Below, piece by piece: positions 17,760 to 26,862 of a stretch of DNA of 64,000 bases (positions within the stretch are counted from its first letter, which is position 1; every line of letters starts with the position of its first letter). The stretch comes from CABQCM01 sp965145485 (lineage in GTDB: Bacteria; Bacillota; Clostridia; Oscillospirales; Acutalibacteraceae): assembly GCA_965145485.1 (NCBI GenBank), contig CBCTCU010000010.1:1-64000 (forward strand), written 5' to 3'. Made by a program: the position numbers and the translations under genes. The notes beneath the pieces were generated by a model. The model was not told the origin of the DNA and made no database searches. It saw nothing but the letters and a program-made list of their open reading frames with translations.

Positions 17760-17781
17760 ACCATGGCTTAGCGCGGCGGCT

Positions 17782-19902
17782 TCAACGGCGGCCAAATATT
17801 CTGTGAAAAAGCCGGCGCAGGACGCTGGCTTTTGACATGTCATCGGGTCCTTTGGCTGCGTTCTCCTGAGCGAGATCCATTAAGAACTGCTGGCTGTCGA
17901 GCGGGGCGCGGAGCTTATCCTTTTTTACATATTCGCCGTCCGACATCAATACGCGGGCTTTGAGGGTGTCGTAGACGAGCGCGTCGATGATTTTATGGAT
18001 TTGTTCCCGTACCCTGCTGTCGTAAACGGGGCAGGCGACCTCGACCCGCCGCTGCGTGTTGCGGGTCATAAAGTCGGCGGAGGAAAGAAACATTTTTTCC
18101 TCCGCCCCGGCGCCAAAGCAGTAGATACGGGAGTGCTCCAGATATCTTCCGACAATGCTGCTGACCTGGATGTTTTCGGTCTTTGAGGGAATGCCGGGGA
18201 TCAGGCAGCAAATCCCCCGTACGATCATTTGAATCCTGACGCCGGCGCAGGACGCTTCCGAAAGCTTATCGATGATTTCGGCGTCGGTCAAAGAATTGAT
18301 TTTAATAAAAATCCGGCCGGCCGCGCCCTTGGCGATCTCATCGTCGATCAGCCGCAGTACGGTGGATTTTAGCGAGACCGGCGCCACCAGGAGGTGCCGG
18401 TATTCCCCGTGCAGGTTGGCGATGGCCATGTTTTTAAAAAACACCGCCGCATCCCTTCCGATCTCCTGGTTGCAAGTCATCAGGGACAAATCGGTATACT
18501 GCTTGGCGGTGCTCTCGTTGTAATTCCCGGTACCAACCTGGGTGATATACCGGATCCCGTTTTTTTCGCGCTGTGTGATCAGGCAGACTTTGGAATGCAC
18601 CTTAAAAAAATCAAAGCCATAGGTAACGTTACAGCCGGCTTGCTCAAGGCGCTCCGACCAGTCGATGTTGTTCTGCTCGTCAAAGCGTGCGCGCAGCTCG
18701 ATGAGGACGGTGACGTCTTTGCCGTTTTCGGCAGCGGCGCAGAGGTATTCCACCAGCTTGGTGTGGCGGGCAAGGCGATAAATGGTGATCTTGATGGATA
18801 TGACGCGGGGATCCTCGGCGGCCTCCCTGACCAGCTCCAAAAACGGTTCCATGCTGTCGAAAGGATAGGAAAGAAGGACGTCTCTTTTCTCCACCTGCCG
18901 CAGGACGCTTTCGTGCCGCTTGAGCGTATTGGGCCAAACGGGTGTGAACGGTGGGTAGGACAAGGCCATTCTTCTGGCCTTCGGGAGCCGGGAAATCATC
19001 CCGTCGACATACCCCATCTTAATAGGGGCGCTGGTGGTGTAAATCTGCGCCCGGGCCAGCCCGAGCTTATCCATGAGGTAGGACGTAAATTCCTCGCTGA
19101 TCGGGTGAGAAAGCTCCAGGCGGACGGGCGCCAGCCTCTTGCGCTGGTTTAATACCTTTTTCATCCGCTTGCGGAAGTCCGATTCATCCGCGAATACCTC
19201 GTCGTCCGGGTTGACGTCCGCATTGCGGGTAACCGCAAAGACCACTTTTTCCAGCACCGTATATGGGGCAAACAACGCCTGCACATGCTCTGCAATCATG
19301 TTTTCCATCCGGATATAGCGGGTTTCGCTGCCGGGAAGGTAAAAGGCTGCCGGCAGGGCGGGGGGAAGGGGAACCACCCCGAACATATTCCGGTTTTTGT
19401 GCTGGAGCACGACGCCGATGTGGAGGACGTTGTTGGCCAAATAGGGAAAGGGATGATGGGTATCGATAATCTGGGGGGAAAGCAGAGGCTGGACGGATGC
19501 TTCAAAGTAGCGCTGGACGTTTTTCTTTTCGTTTTTTGCAAGCTCGTGGTAGTCCAAATGATAGATGTCATGGCAGCGTAGCTGTTTTTCCACCTCGGCA
19601 AAGAGCTGTTCGCGCTTTTGATACATCGGACGAACCGCCTCGAAAATCCGCTCGAGCTGCTCGCCCGGCGTCCAGCCCGATTTGTTATCGATAAACTTCT
19701 CGTTGGCGCTCATCATGTCGAACAGGCTACCGACCCGGATCATAAAAAATTCGTCCAGGTTGCTGGTGAAGATGGAGATGAACTTTAACCGTTCAAGCAA
19801 AGGCACCGACTCGTCCATCGCTTCGGATAGAACCCGGTCGTTGAAACGAAGCCAGGACAGTTCGCGGTTCTGCGTAAAGCCTTTCTGGAATAATCTATAC
19901 AC
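17782..19902 (-). CDS. ppk: polyphosphate kinase 1
   Basis: The 706-residue enzyme makes inorganic polyphosphate from ATP. The N-terminal segment RELSWLRFNDRVLSEA and the TSNLDEFFMIRVG motif are diagnostic. The phosphorylated histidine is His436 in FFKVHSKVCLI, matching His435 of the E. coli enzyme. QVGTGNYNESTAKQYTDLSL completes the active site. The start codon is GTG at 19902, behind GGGGGAA, and the gene overlaps the end of ppx by 8 bp, so the two are translationally coupled. Pairing of a polymer-making and a polymer-degrading enzyme in one operon is common. Confidence 0.96.
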   Translation of the reverse strand: MYRLFQKGFTQNRELSWLRFNDRVLSEAMDESVPLLERLKFISIFTSNLDEFFMIRVGSLFDMMSANEKFIDNKSGWTPGEQLERIFEAVRPMYQKREQLFAEVEKQLRCHDIYHLDYHELAKNEKKNVQRYFEASVQPLLSPQIIDTHHPFPYLANNVLHIGVVLQHKNRNMFGVVPLPPALPAAFYLPGSETRYIRMENMIAEHVQALFAPYTVLEKVVFAVTRNADVNPDDEVFADESDFRKRMKKVLNQRKRLAPVRLELSHPISEEFTSYLMDKLGLARAQIYTTSAPIKMGYVDGMISRLPKARRMALSYPPFTPVWPNTLKRHESVLRQVEKRDVLLSYPFDSMEPFLELVREAAEDPRVISIKITIYRLARHTKLVEYLCAAAENGKDVTVLIELRARFDEQNNIDWSERLEQAGCNVTYGFDFFKVHSKVCLITQREKNGIRYITQVGTGNYNESTAKQYTDLSLMTCNQEIGRDAAVFFKNMAIANLHGEYRHLLVAPVSLKSTVLRLIDDEIAKGAAGRIFIKINSLTDAEIIDKLSEASCAGVRIQMIVRGICCLIPGIPSKTENIQVSSIVGRYLEHSRIYCFGAGAEEKMFLSSADFMTRNTQRRVEVACPVYDSRVREQIHKIIDALVYDTLKARVLMSDGEYVKKDKLRAPLDSQQFLMDLAQENAAKGPDDMSKASVLRRLFHRIFGRR
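17807..17833 (+). terminator. possible terminator of lacZ inside the ppk 3' end
   Basis: AAAAGCCGGCG and CGCTGGCTTTT form an 11-bp stem with one mismatch around a 5-nt loop, ending in four T residues. It sits within the last codons of the convergent ppk gene, 50 bp after the lacZ stop. Confidence 0.45.
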
Positions 19903-20809
19903 AGTGTTCCCCCATTTCGGCCAGTTGGTGCATCAGATACCCTTCCCGAACCCCAAAGCTGCTGGTGACGAAGCTAACCGAATGAAAGTATTTCGCCACG
20001 GCCTGGAAAACGAGGAGGCCGGGAATCATGGTGTGGACCCGGTCGGGCGCGGCGCGCAGGATGTCATGCAGCAGTCGTCTGGGGTTATCTTTTATATCGA
20101 GAAGAAACTCTTTCAGCTGCACGAGGGTGTATTCTTCCTTTTCGCCCAGGTTGTATTTTGCTTTCATCAGTTTTAGCGCCGCGCGGGCTGTGCCGCCGAC
20201 GCTGTAGACCGGCTGTGCGTCCAGGTCCTCGGTGGGGAGGGGGAGCTGGCGCAGATAGCCCCGAACCTCCTGCTTGATGCGATGCGCTTCTTTGCTCGTG
20301 GGCAAAAGGCCGTCGACCCATTTTTTATATAGGTTTAGTGATCCCAGCGGGATGGAGGTCGCCGAGACAATTTGCTTATTTTTGAAAAAGGTTAACTCCG
20401 TGCTGCCACCGCCCACGTCCATCAGCAGGCCGCTGTCGCCGAGGTTGTTTTCGAGCGCACCATAGTAGTCAAAAACGGCTTCCTCCTCGCCGGTCAATAT
20501 GCGCACGTCCAGCCCGCAACGCTCCCGAATCAGTGCGACGATTTCCGCCCCATTGGCGCTGTTTCGCAGCGAGGCCGTGCCAAACGGGAAGATGCATTGC
20601 GGGCGGATGTACTGCAAGATCGACTGAATATCCGTCAAGACGTCCAGCAGAACCCGTATTCCCTCGGGGGTGATGCGATTGGCCTGGTCAATATACCCTG
20701 CAAGCCCGGCAGGGTATTTCTTATTCAGCATGGAATGCGGCCGCCCATTCTCCAGCGTATAAATGACCAGGCGAATGGTGTTCGAGCCAATATCAATCAC
20801 TGCCCACAT
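19895..20809 (-). CDS. ppx: exopolyphosphatase / Ppx-GppA phosphatase
   Basis: The 304-residue member of the ASKHA phosphatase family probably degrades polyphosphate or pppGpp. MWAVIDIGSNTIRLVIY is the classic N-terminal phosphate-binding motif, and GLLMDVGGGSTELTFF is the second. The start at 20809 is chosen because GGGAGGAAGGG lies just upstream and homologues begin here; the longer open frame reaching 21031 is untranslated sequence. The product is the short two-domain form without the HD domain of the long Ppx. It is the first gene of the ppx-ppk operon. A -10-like TATAAT on this strand lies at 20942-20937. Confidence 0.9.
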   Translation of the reverse strand: MWAVIDIGSNTIRLVIYTLENGRPHSMLNKKYPAGLAGYIDQANRITPEGIRVLLDVLTDIQSILQYIRPQCIFPFGTASLRNSANGAEIVALIRERCGLDVRILTGEEEAVFDYYGALENNLGDSGLLMDVGGGSTELTFFKNKQIVSATSIPLGSLNLYKKWVDGLLPTSKEAHRIKQEVRGYLRQLPLPTEDLDAQPVYSVGGTARAALKLMKAKYNLGEKEEYTLVQLKEFLLDIKDNPRRLLHDILRAAPDRVHTMIPGLLVFQAVAKYFHSVSFVTSSFGVREGYLMHQLAEMGEHCV

Positions 20810-21278
20810 GGGCCCTTCCTCCCATTTTATGCTGTATTCCCGATTGTGTGAGTGTATCCTCGATACAGCAATCCGTTTTCTTTTGTTGCAACGCTCCTGA
20901 CCGCAAGGAAAGCATAGGTTTATATTTCTATTTTTCATTATACTTCCGAATGATAAAGTCGAAAGCAAATGTGGGTAAATTGCATGTAAAAAAGCAAATT
21001 TCGAACCGATATAAAAAGGATCGCCTGACATGCAGGCGAATGGATTATGCGCTGCTGTATTTTGTAAAATGGATCACAAGAGGGTTTTATCGTGTGGGGT
21101 CTTTCGCTGGGCGAGCAAACCCACGGTGAAAGCTGCGTGCAGGAAGCAAGGGGAGGATAGAGGCGCTGTGTTTGTCTGGTCGTCATGCATATCGAGTGAT
21201 TCAAGCGCCGGGTCCCATGCAGGCGGGAAAAGCCATAGCCTCTTTGGATGGCAGCAGCAAAGAAAATAAAAAAAGCTC

Positions 21279-21307
21279 TTGACAATCCTCCCAAAGGAGT
21301 GTAATAT
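21279..21307 (+). promoter_or_regulatory. promoter of the glutamate synthase operon
   Basis: TTGACA (21279-21284), a 17-bp spacer and TAATAT (21302-21307) form a near-consensus sigma-A promoter. Transcription should start near 21313, directly before the attenuator-like leader. Nothing else is apparent in the stretch 20810-21278 apart from a weak promoter for ppx and a small 6-bp hairpin at 21022-21038. Confidence 0.85.
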
Positions 21308-21312
21308 ATAGA

Positions 21313-21374
21313 GCGAACAAAGACGTTCACCCAGTGACACGATATTTCGTGGCGCTGTGTGAGCGTCTTTTTTT
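21313..21374 (+). promoter_or_regulatory. ANTAR-type attenuator leader with intrinsic terminator
   Basis: GAAC (21315-21318) and GTTC (21325-21328) close a six-base loop AAAGAC, with A at position 1 and G at position 4 as in ANTAR-binding hairpins. A second hairpin follows (CACG/CGTG at 21338-21341 and 21348-21351, loop ATATTT). The competing fold pairs 21319-21330 with 21359-21370 over 12 bp with one wobble. This encloses the second hairpin and ends in seven T residues (21368-21374), an intrinsic terminator. The two folds cannot coexist. An ANTAR protein is encoded at 28216-28797 in the same cluster, so it probably stabilises the first hairpin and allows read-through. The leader from there to the start codon, 21375-21564, holds no gene. 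Confidence 0.75.
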
Positions 21375-21564
21375 GTTTCTCCTGTGGGCTGACCGTCCGG
21401 TATGTTGGCTGCTCGTTGGAAGCATTGGCTGTGCCTTTGTTGACAAGACGCTGCATCCGGGTCTTGGCAGCCTGAGATGGAGCAAAGCATCAACCGCAGG
21501 CCGGTATGAGAAAACCAAAGTGGTTCGCAGCATACCCGCCCGCGTTGGAGGAGGAGAAAAGGGT

Positions 21565-22653
21565 ATGCAATTGGAAGGCCAGGTCAGAATCCCGTCCGGA
21601 TGCGCGATCTCCGGTGTGTTTTCCAAGTCGGGCGAACGCATGGACGGAGGGGATATCATCCGCTCGATCGCTGTCATGCACGACCGCTCCAATGGGCTGG
21701 GCGGCGGTTTTGCAGGCTACGGCATCTATCCGGAATACAAAGATTACTACGCGTTTCATGTCTTTTATGACAATACGTCCTGCAAACAGGAATGCGAGGC
21801 TTTTTTAGAGCGCCATTTTGATATCATCAATTTGTCCAAAATCCCCACCAGGAAGGTCAAGGCCATCACCGACGAGCCCCTGATCTGGCGTTATTTCGTG
21901 GCTCCGCTGCCCACCAAGCTGGCCGACAGTCAGCTCGATGAGGACGAATTTGTGGTGCGCTGCGTTTTCCACGTCAATACGTTGATCCAAGGCGCCTATG
22001 TTTTTTCGAGCGGAAAAAACATGGGGGTTTTCAAAGGGGTGGGGTATCCCGAGGATATCGGCGAGTTTTATCGCCTGGAGGAGTATGCCGGATGCTGCTG
22101 GACGGCGCATGGGCGGTATCCGACCAACACCCCCGGCTGGTGGGGAGGGGCGCATCCCTTCGCCCTGCTCGATTTCTCCATCGTGCACAACGGGGAGATT
22201 TCCTCCTACGACGCCAACCGCCGGTACATTGAAATGTTTGGCTATCAGTGCACCCTGTTGACCGACACCGAGGTGATCACCTACATGCTCGACTACCTGC
22301 TTCGCAGGCAGGGGCTGACGCTGGAAGAGGCTTCCCACGTCATCGCCGCCCCATTCTGGAGTACCATTGCCCGTCAGGACGAGAAGAAAAGGAAAAACCT
22401 GACCTATCTGCGCAATCTCTTTTCCAGCATGCTCATCACAGGGCCGTTTTCCATCCTGTTTGGCTTTACCGGCGGTATGATGGCCCTCAACGACCGCCTC
22501 AAGCTGCGCAGCATGGTCTGCGCCGAAAAGGGAGACCGGGCCTATGTGGCGAGTGAGGAATGCGCCATCCGGGTCATCCAGCCGGAGGTCGACCGGATAT
22601 GGTCTCCGCGCGGTGGAGAGCCGGTCATTTTTCTAAGTGAGGAGGCAAAGTAG
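21565..22653 (+). CDS. glutamate synthase, glutamine amidotransferase subunit (split archaeal-type)
   Basis: The 362-residue class II glutamine amidotransferase should release ammonia from glutamine for the synthase subunit encoded next. The start at ATG 21565 follows GGAGGAGGAG; the frame is open further upstream but that region is the leader. The presumed nucleophile is the cysteine at residue 13 (SGCAISGVF), which would require removal of a short propeptide. AHGRYPTNTPGWWGGAHPF and FSIVHNGEISSYDANRRYIE are typical of the glutamate synthase amidotransferase domain. In large bacterial GltB this domain is fused to the synthase; here the protein is separate, as in archaeal-type enzymes. Confidence 0.9.
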   Translation: MQLEGQVRIPSGCAISGVFSKSGERMDGGDIIRSIAVMHDRSNGLGGGFAGYGIYPEYKDYYAFHVFYDNTSCKQECEAFLERHFDIINLSKIPTRKVKAITDEPLIWRYFVAPLPTKLADSQLDEDEFVVRCVFHVNTLIQGAYVFSSGKNMGVFKGVGYPEDIGEFYRLEEYAGCCWTAHGRYPTNTPGWWGGAHPFALLDFSIVHNGEISSYDANRRYIEMFGYQCTLLTDTEVITYMLDYLLRRQGLTLEEASHVIAAPFWSTIARQDEKKRKNLTYLRNLFSSMLITGPFSILFGFTGGMMALNDRLKLRSMVCAEKGDRAYVASEECAIRVIQPEVDRIWSPRGGEPVIFLSEEAK

Positions 22654-22654
22654 T

Positions 22655-24160
22655 ATGCCGGTTCAATATATTCTGCCAGAATACGATGTTGTGCGCGATC
22701 CCAACCGCTGCATCGCCTGCCGGGTCTGCGAGCGGCAATGCGCCAATGAGGTACATATTTATCATGAGCCAACCGGTAAAATGCGGGCCGACGAGAGCAA
22801 GTGCGTCAACTGCCACCGCTGCGTTTCCCTGTGCCCGACCCATGCGCTCAAGATTGTGAAAAATACCGATACCCTGCATTTAAGCGATAGCTGGTCGCAG
22901 ACCGACATGCAGGATATTTACCGTCAGGCCGAGACGGGCGGCGTGCTGCTCGCTTCGATGGGAAATCCCCGCAGCTACCCCATTTACTGGGATAAAATGC
23001 TCATCAATGCGTCGCAGGTGACCAATCCATCCATCGATCCGCTGCGCGAGCCAATGGAAACGCGGGTGTTCCTCGGGAAACGGCCCAGAAAGGTCACGAG
23101 GACCCCGGACGGAAAGCTTTCGTGCGAGATGCCTCCTCAGTTGGAGTTGTCGGTTCCCATCCTGTTTTCGGCCATGAGCTACGGTTCGATCAGCTACAAT
23201 GCCCACGCCAGCTTAGCGCGGGCGGCCACCGAGCTGGGAATCTACTACAACACCGGCGAGGGCGGGCTCCACGAGGACTTTTATCAATACGGCCCCAACA
23301 CCATTGTGCAGGTGGCTTCGGGACGGTTTGGCGTGCATAAGGAATACCTGGAGGCCGGGGCGGCCATTGAGATCAAAATGGGGCAGGGGGCCAAGCCAGG
23401 CATCGGCGGGCACCTGCCGGGGGCGAAAATCGGCCCAGAGGTTTCCAAAACGCGCATGATCCCACAGGGGACCGACGCCATTTCGCCCGCTCCGCACCAC
23501 GACATTTATTCCATCGAGGATTTGCGCCAGCTGGTCTATTCGTTAAAAGAGGCCACCGAATATAAAAAACCGATTATCGTCAAGATCGCCGCCGTGCACA
23601 ACGTGGCGGCCATCGCCAGCGGCATTGCGCGCAGCGGCGCCGATATCATTGCCATCGACGGCTTCCGGGGCGGTACGGGAGCGGCCCCATCCCGCATCCG
23701 GGACAATGTGGGTATCCCCATTGAGCTCGCTCTGGCCAGCGTCGACCAGCGCCTGCGCGAGGAGGGAATCCGGGGGGACGTCTCCCTGATCGTGGGCGGT
23801 TCGATTCGCAACAGCGCCGATGTGGTCAAAGCCATTGCGCTGGGAGCGGACGCGGTCTACATCGCCTCGAGCGCCCTGATGGCCCTGGGCTGCCACCTCT
23901 GCCGCAGCTGCCACAGCGGTAAATGCAATTGGGGGATTGCGACGCAGCGCCCCGATCTGGTCAAGCGGCTCAATCCCGACATCGGGTCTCAAAGACTGGT
24001 CAATCTGGTCACGGCCTGGAAGCATGAAATTGCGGAAATGATGGGCGGTATGGGCATCAATTCCATTGAGGCCCTCAAAGGCAACCGGCTGATGCTTCGC
24101 GGCATCGGGTTGAGTGAAAAGGAGCTGTCCATCCTCGGCATCGGGCACGCCGGCGAATGA
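22655..24160 (+). CDS. gltB: glutamate synthase, FMN/Fe-S synthase subunit with N-terminal ferredoxin domain
   Basis: The 501-residue subunit carries out the reductive condensation of 2-oxoglutarate with ammonia to glutamate. Residues about 15-75 hold two 4Fe-4S motifs (CIACRVCERQC, CVNCHRCVSLCP). The FMN-binding barrel follows, with GQGAKPGIGGHLPGAK, the substrate/FMN stretch IIAIDGFRGGTGAAP and VSLIVGGSIRNSADVVKAI. The cluster-binding loop CHLCRSCHSGKCNWGIATQ is near residue 415. The start ATG 22655 follows GAGGAGG immediately after the previous stop. Electrons likely come from the oxidoreductase and ferredoxin-like proteins encoded downstream. Confidence 0.94.
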   Translation: MPVQYILPEYDVVRDPNRCIACRVCERQCANEVHIYHEPTGKMRADESKCVNCHRCVSLCPTHALKIVKNTDTLHLSDSWSQTDMQDIYRQAETGGVLLASMGNPRSYPIYWDKMLINASQVTNPSIDPLREPMETRVFLGKRPRKVTRTPDGKLSCEMPPQLELSVPILFSAMSYGSISYNAHASLARAATELGIYYNTGEGGLHEDFYQYGPNTIVQVASGRFGVHKEYLEAGAAIEIKMGQGAKPGIGGHLPGAKIGPEVSKTRMIPQGTDAISPAPHHDIYSIEDLRQLVYSLKEATEYKKPIIVKIAAVHNVAAIASGIARSGADIIAIDGFRGGTGAAPSRIRDNVGIPIELALASVDQRLREEGIRGDVSLIVGGSIRNSADVVKAIALGADAVYIASSALMALGCHLCRSCHSGKCNWGIATQRPDLVKRLNPDIGSQRLVNLVTAWKHEIAEMMGGMGINSIEALKGNRLMLRGIGLSEKELSILGIGHAGE

Positions 24161-24203
24161 GCCGTGTGTATCCGATGTGCAAAACAGGCGGGATATAAAG
24201 TGC

Positions 24204-24232
24204 GGCCTCCGGGACGCACCCTCCCGAAGGCC
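24204..24232 (+). other. hairpin in the 204-bp spacer within the nitrogen operon
   Basis: Arms 24204-24214 and 24222-24232 pair over 11 positions with one mismatch around a 7-nt loop. A second nested structure can be drawn at about 24265-24318 (CCCGG/CCGGG outside AAGCT/AGCTT). The surrounding genes are otherwise tightly packed, so this spacer may be an RNA processing or attenuation site. There is no long T-run. Confidence 0.4.
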
Positions 24233-24364
24233 GGCGCTTGATTTGATCTTTGATTTCTCCAGCGCCCGGTAAGGGAAAAGCTGGATCGGGGTACTAGCTT
24301 GCGCCGGGATTGCCCCGACCGATAGGACGGCAGCGGCACGGTCCGAGAAGGAATGGTGATTGCA

Positions 24365-24799
24365 ATGAAAAGAGTATATGTCAATGAACCCTGGTGCCTT
24401 GGGTGCCATTTGTGCGAGTACTATTGCGCTTTCGCTAATTCGGGTTTGACGAGTATGGTGGATGCGCTTCAAAACAAAACGATTCATCCCTTGATTCAGG
24501 TGGAGGGGGATCAGAATATCAGCTTTGCCGTCAATTGCCGGCATTGCGACGACGCCCCCTGCGTCAAGGCCTGTATTACCGGCGCACTGTCACGGGATGA
24601 AAAGGGCGTTGTGGTCATCGATCAGGAGAAGTGCATCGGTTGCTACACCTGCATTCTGACCTGCCCCTATGGCTGTGTCATGCCGGCGGAGGACGGCCGG
24701 GTCGTTCAAAAATGCGAGCTGTGCGTCAACAACGCGATGGGGGAGCCGGCCTGTGTCAAAGGCTGCCCCAACAAAGCGATTGTTTACGAAGAGCGCTGA
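24365..24799 (+). CDS. 4Fe-4S ferredoxin-type electron carrier (HycB/DmsB-like)
   Basis: The 144-residue protein has four cysteine groups arranged as in the HycB/DmsB family of multi-cluster electron-transfer subunits: CLGCHLCEYYC, CRHCDDAPCVKAC, CIGCYTCILTC and CELC with CVKGCP. It probably carries electrons between the FAD oxidoreductase encoded next and the FMN subunit of glutamate synthase. The start at ATG 24365 (MKRVYV) is preferred over ATG 24353, since AGAAGG lies too close to the latter. The protein has no signal or membrane segment, so it is cytoplasmic. A different electron donor or acceptor cannot be excluded. Confidence 0.85.
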   Translation: MKRVYVNEPWCLGCHLCEYYCAFANSGLTSMVDALQNKTIHPLIQVEGDQNISFAVNCRHCDDAPCVKACITGALSRDEKGVVVIDQEKCIGCYTCILTCPYGCVMPAEDGRVVQKCELCVNNAMGEPACVKGCPNKAIVYEER

Positions 24800-24894
24800 C
24801 GGGGCGGCGACGGCAGGCTGCCCCGGCGAGGGGCGGCAGGCAAGGGCCATGAGAGACCCATTCAGCCGGGTGTGACCTGGAAAGGAAGGTTTTT

Positions 24895-26124
24895 ATGGAA
24901 TATGTGATTATCGGCAATTCCGCGGCGGCGGTGGGCTGCATCGAAGGAATACGCAAGCAGGATAAGGATGGGTCGATTACTTTAATTTCCGACGAGCCGT
25001 ACTTTACCTACTCCAGACCGCTGATCTCTTATCTTTTGCTCGGGCGCACAGACCGGCATCGGATGCAGTACCGTCCGGATGATTTTTATGAAAAAAACCG
25101 TGTCAGGCCCCTGCTGGGAAAGCGGGCAAAGTCGATTGACCCCGAAAGCAAGCAGGTCGTCCTCGACGACGGGACCGCCTTGCATTACGATAGGCTTCTG
25201 GTGGCGACCGGTTCGCGTCCCTTTGTTCCCCCGGCCAAGGGGTTGGATGAGGTCGAGCATAAGACCACCTTCATGAGCCTGGACGACGCCAATGCTTTGG
25301 GTCAGGCGCTGCATGCCGACAGTCGTGTGCTCATTGTCGGCGCGGGGCTCATCGGTCTCAAGTGCGCCGAGGGCATCGCCCACCGCGCGGGCCATATCAC
25401 GGTGGTTGATCTGTCCGCGCGCATTCTTCCAAGCATTCTGGACGAAGAGGGGGCGGCCCTGGTTCAGCGCCACATCGAAAGTCAGGGGATTGAGTTTGTC
25501 CTCGGGGACTGTGTCGAGGAATACACGGCGTACACCGCCCTGCTTCGCAGCGGCCGGAAACTGGATTTTGACGTGCTGGTCATTGCGGCGGGCGTACGTC
25601 CCAACACCGAGCTGGTGGCCGAATGCGGGGGCGAGGTGGATCGCGGCATCCGTGTGGACGCCAGCTGCCGCACTTCTCTGAACGATGTATATGCGGCGGG
25701 GGATTGCACGCTCAGCCACGACATCACGAGCGGGAAAGATCGGATTTTGGCCCTGCTGCCCAACGCTTACCTTCAGGGGGAATGCGCCGGGATTTGTATG
25801 GCGGGCGGAGAATGCCGTTACGACAGCGCCATCCCCATGAACGCCATTGGATTTTTCGGCCTGCATGTGCTGACGGCCGGCTGCTATGCCAAGGAGGTCT
25901 ATTCCGAAAAAGGGGAGATGACCTATAAAAAATTATACGCGGACAACGACCTGCTCAAAGGCTTTATTCTCATAGGGGCGGTCGAGCGTGCCGGCATCTA
26001 TACCGATTTGATCCGCAAACAGACCCCGCTCGATTCGCTCGATTTTGACCAGTTGGCCAGCCGGCCGCAATTGATGGCTTTTTCCCGTTTCAAGCGTGGA
26101 CAAATGCTGGGAGGTGCTTTATAA
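24895..26124 (+). CDS. NAD(P)/FAD-dependent oxidoreductase (pyridine nucleotide-disulfide family)
   Basis: The 409-residue flavoprotein has an N-terminal FAD dinucleotide fold (VIIGNSAAAVGCIEGIR), LLVATGSRPFVPP, a second nucleotide fold for NAD(P)H at about residue 145 (VLIVGAGLIGLKCAEGIA), and the FAD-contacting NDVYAAGDCTLSHD near residue 270. It lacks a CXXXXC redox disulfide, so it resembles NADH oxidase, ferredoxin reductase and nitrite reductase N-terminal proteins. In this operon it probably plays the role of the small glutamate synthase subunit, taking electrons from NAD(P)H. The ribosome site is GGAAAGGAAGG. The stop is followed after one base by the next start. Confidence 0.88.
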   Translation: MEYVIIGNSAAAVGCIEGIRKQDKDGSITLISDEPYFTYSRPLISYLLLGRTDRHRMQYRPDDFYEKNRVRPLLGKRAKSIDPESKQVVLDDGTALHYDRLLVATGSRPFVPPAKGLDEVEHKTTFMSLDDANALGQALHADSRVLIVGAGLIGLKCAEGIAHRAGHITVVDLSARILPSILDEEGAALVQRHIESQGIEFVLGDCVEEYTAYTALLRSGRKLDFDVLVIAAGVRPNTELVAECGGEVDRGIRVDASCRTSLNDVYAAGDCTLSHDITSGKDRILALLPNAYLQGECAGICMAGGECRYDSAIPMNAIGFFGLHVLTAGCYAKEVYSEKGEMTYKKLYADNDLLKGFILIGAVERAGIYTDLIRKQTPLDSLDFDQLASRPQLMAFSRFKRGQMLGGAL

Positions 26125-26125
26125 T

Positions 26126-26851
26126 ATGATTATCGCGGCGGATTACACCAGACATTTTCAGGAGCTCAATGAGGCGATTCGTGCCACAGCCGACCGCAAG
26201 GTGGAAATTCGGCCCTGCATGGGGCAGCGATATATCGCCAGCGGTCTGTCCGGGAAGGAGATTGTCATCCACGGCACTCCCGGCAACGCTCTGGGCGCCT
26301 ATCTGGACGGCAGCCGCATCGAGGTGTACGGCAACGTGCAGGACGCGGTGGGCGACACCATGAACGACGGTGAAATCATCGTGCACGGCTCGGCCGGCGA
26401 CGCGGTGGGCTACGGCATGCGGGGCGGCTGTATCCTGGTGGAGAAAAACGCCGGTTACCGCGCGGGTATCCACATGAAAGCCTACCAGGATAAGATTCCC
26501 TCCCTGATCATCGGCGGCTGCGCCGGCAGCTTTTTGGGCGAATACCTCGCCGGCGGGGTGATTATCGTACTGGGTCTTACCTCGGAGGGGGCGCCTATTG
26601 TCGGCAATTTCTGCGGCACCGGGATGCACGGAGGTAAAATTATCCTGCGCTGCGAGACCTTGCCGGACGATCTGCCGGCTCAGGTGTCGGCGCACCGCGC
26701 TAGCAAGGCGGATTTGGCCGCAATACGCCCATATCTCGAGCGGTATGAAGCCGCTTTCTCGGTTGATCTCAACCTGCTTATGAAGGAACCCTTCTGGGTC
26801 TTGACCCCCAATGCGAAAAATCCATACCATCAGCTTTATACCCAACAGTAG
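26126..26851 (+). CDS. glutamate synthase, GXGXG-domain subunit
   Basis: The 241-residue protein consists of the GXGXG right-handed beta-helix that forms the C-terminal domain of large GltB proteins. Repeated glycine motifs are easy to see: GKEIVIHGTPGNALGAYL, VYGNVQDAVGDTMNDGEIIV, GSAGDAVGYGMRGGCILV and GTGMHGGKIILR. In the complete enzyme it has a structural role holding amidotransferase and synthase parts together. The start ATG 26126 follows GGGAGGTG and lies one base after the previous stop. With the genes at 21565 and 22655 it makes up a fully split glutamate synthase. Confidence 0.92.
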   Translation: MIIAADYTRHFQELNEAIRATADRKVEIRPCMGQRYIASGLSGKEIVIHGTPGNALGAYLDGSRIEVYGNVQDAVGDTMNDGEIIVHGSAGDAVGYGMRGGCILVEKNAGYRAGIHMKAYQDKIPSLIIGGCAGSFLGEYLAGGVIIVLGLTSEGAPIVGNFCGTGMHGGKIILRCETLPDDLPAQVSAHRASKADLAAIRPYLERYEAAFSVDLNLLMKEPFWVLTPNAKNPYHQLYTQQ

Positions 26852-26862
26852 GAGATGACGTT

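Noticed and set aside
20884..21031. Longer N-terminus for the Ppx protein
   Set aside because: The residues before MWAVIDIG are unlike the family, and a strong ribosome site immediately precedes ATG 20809.
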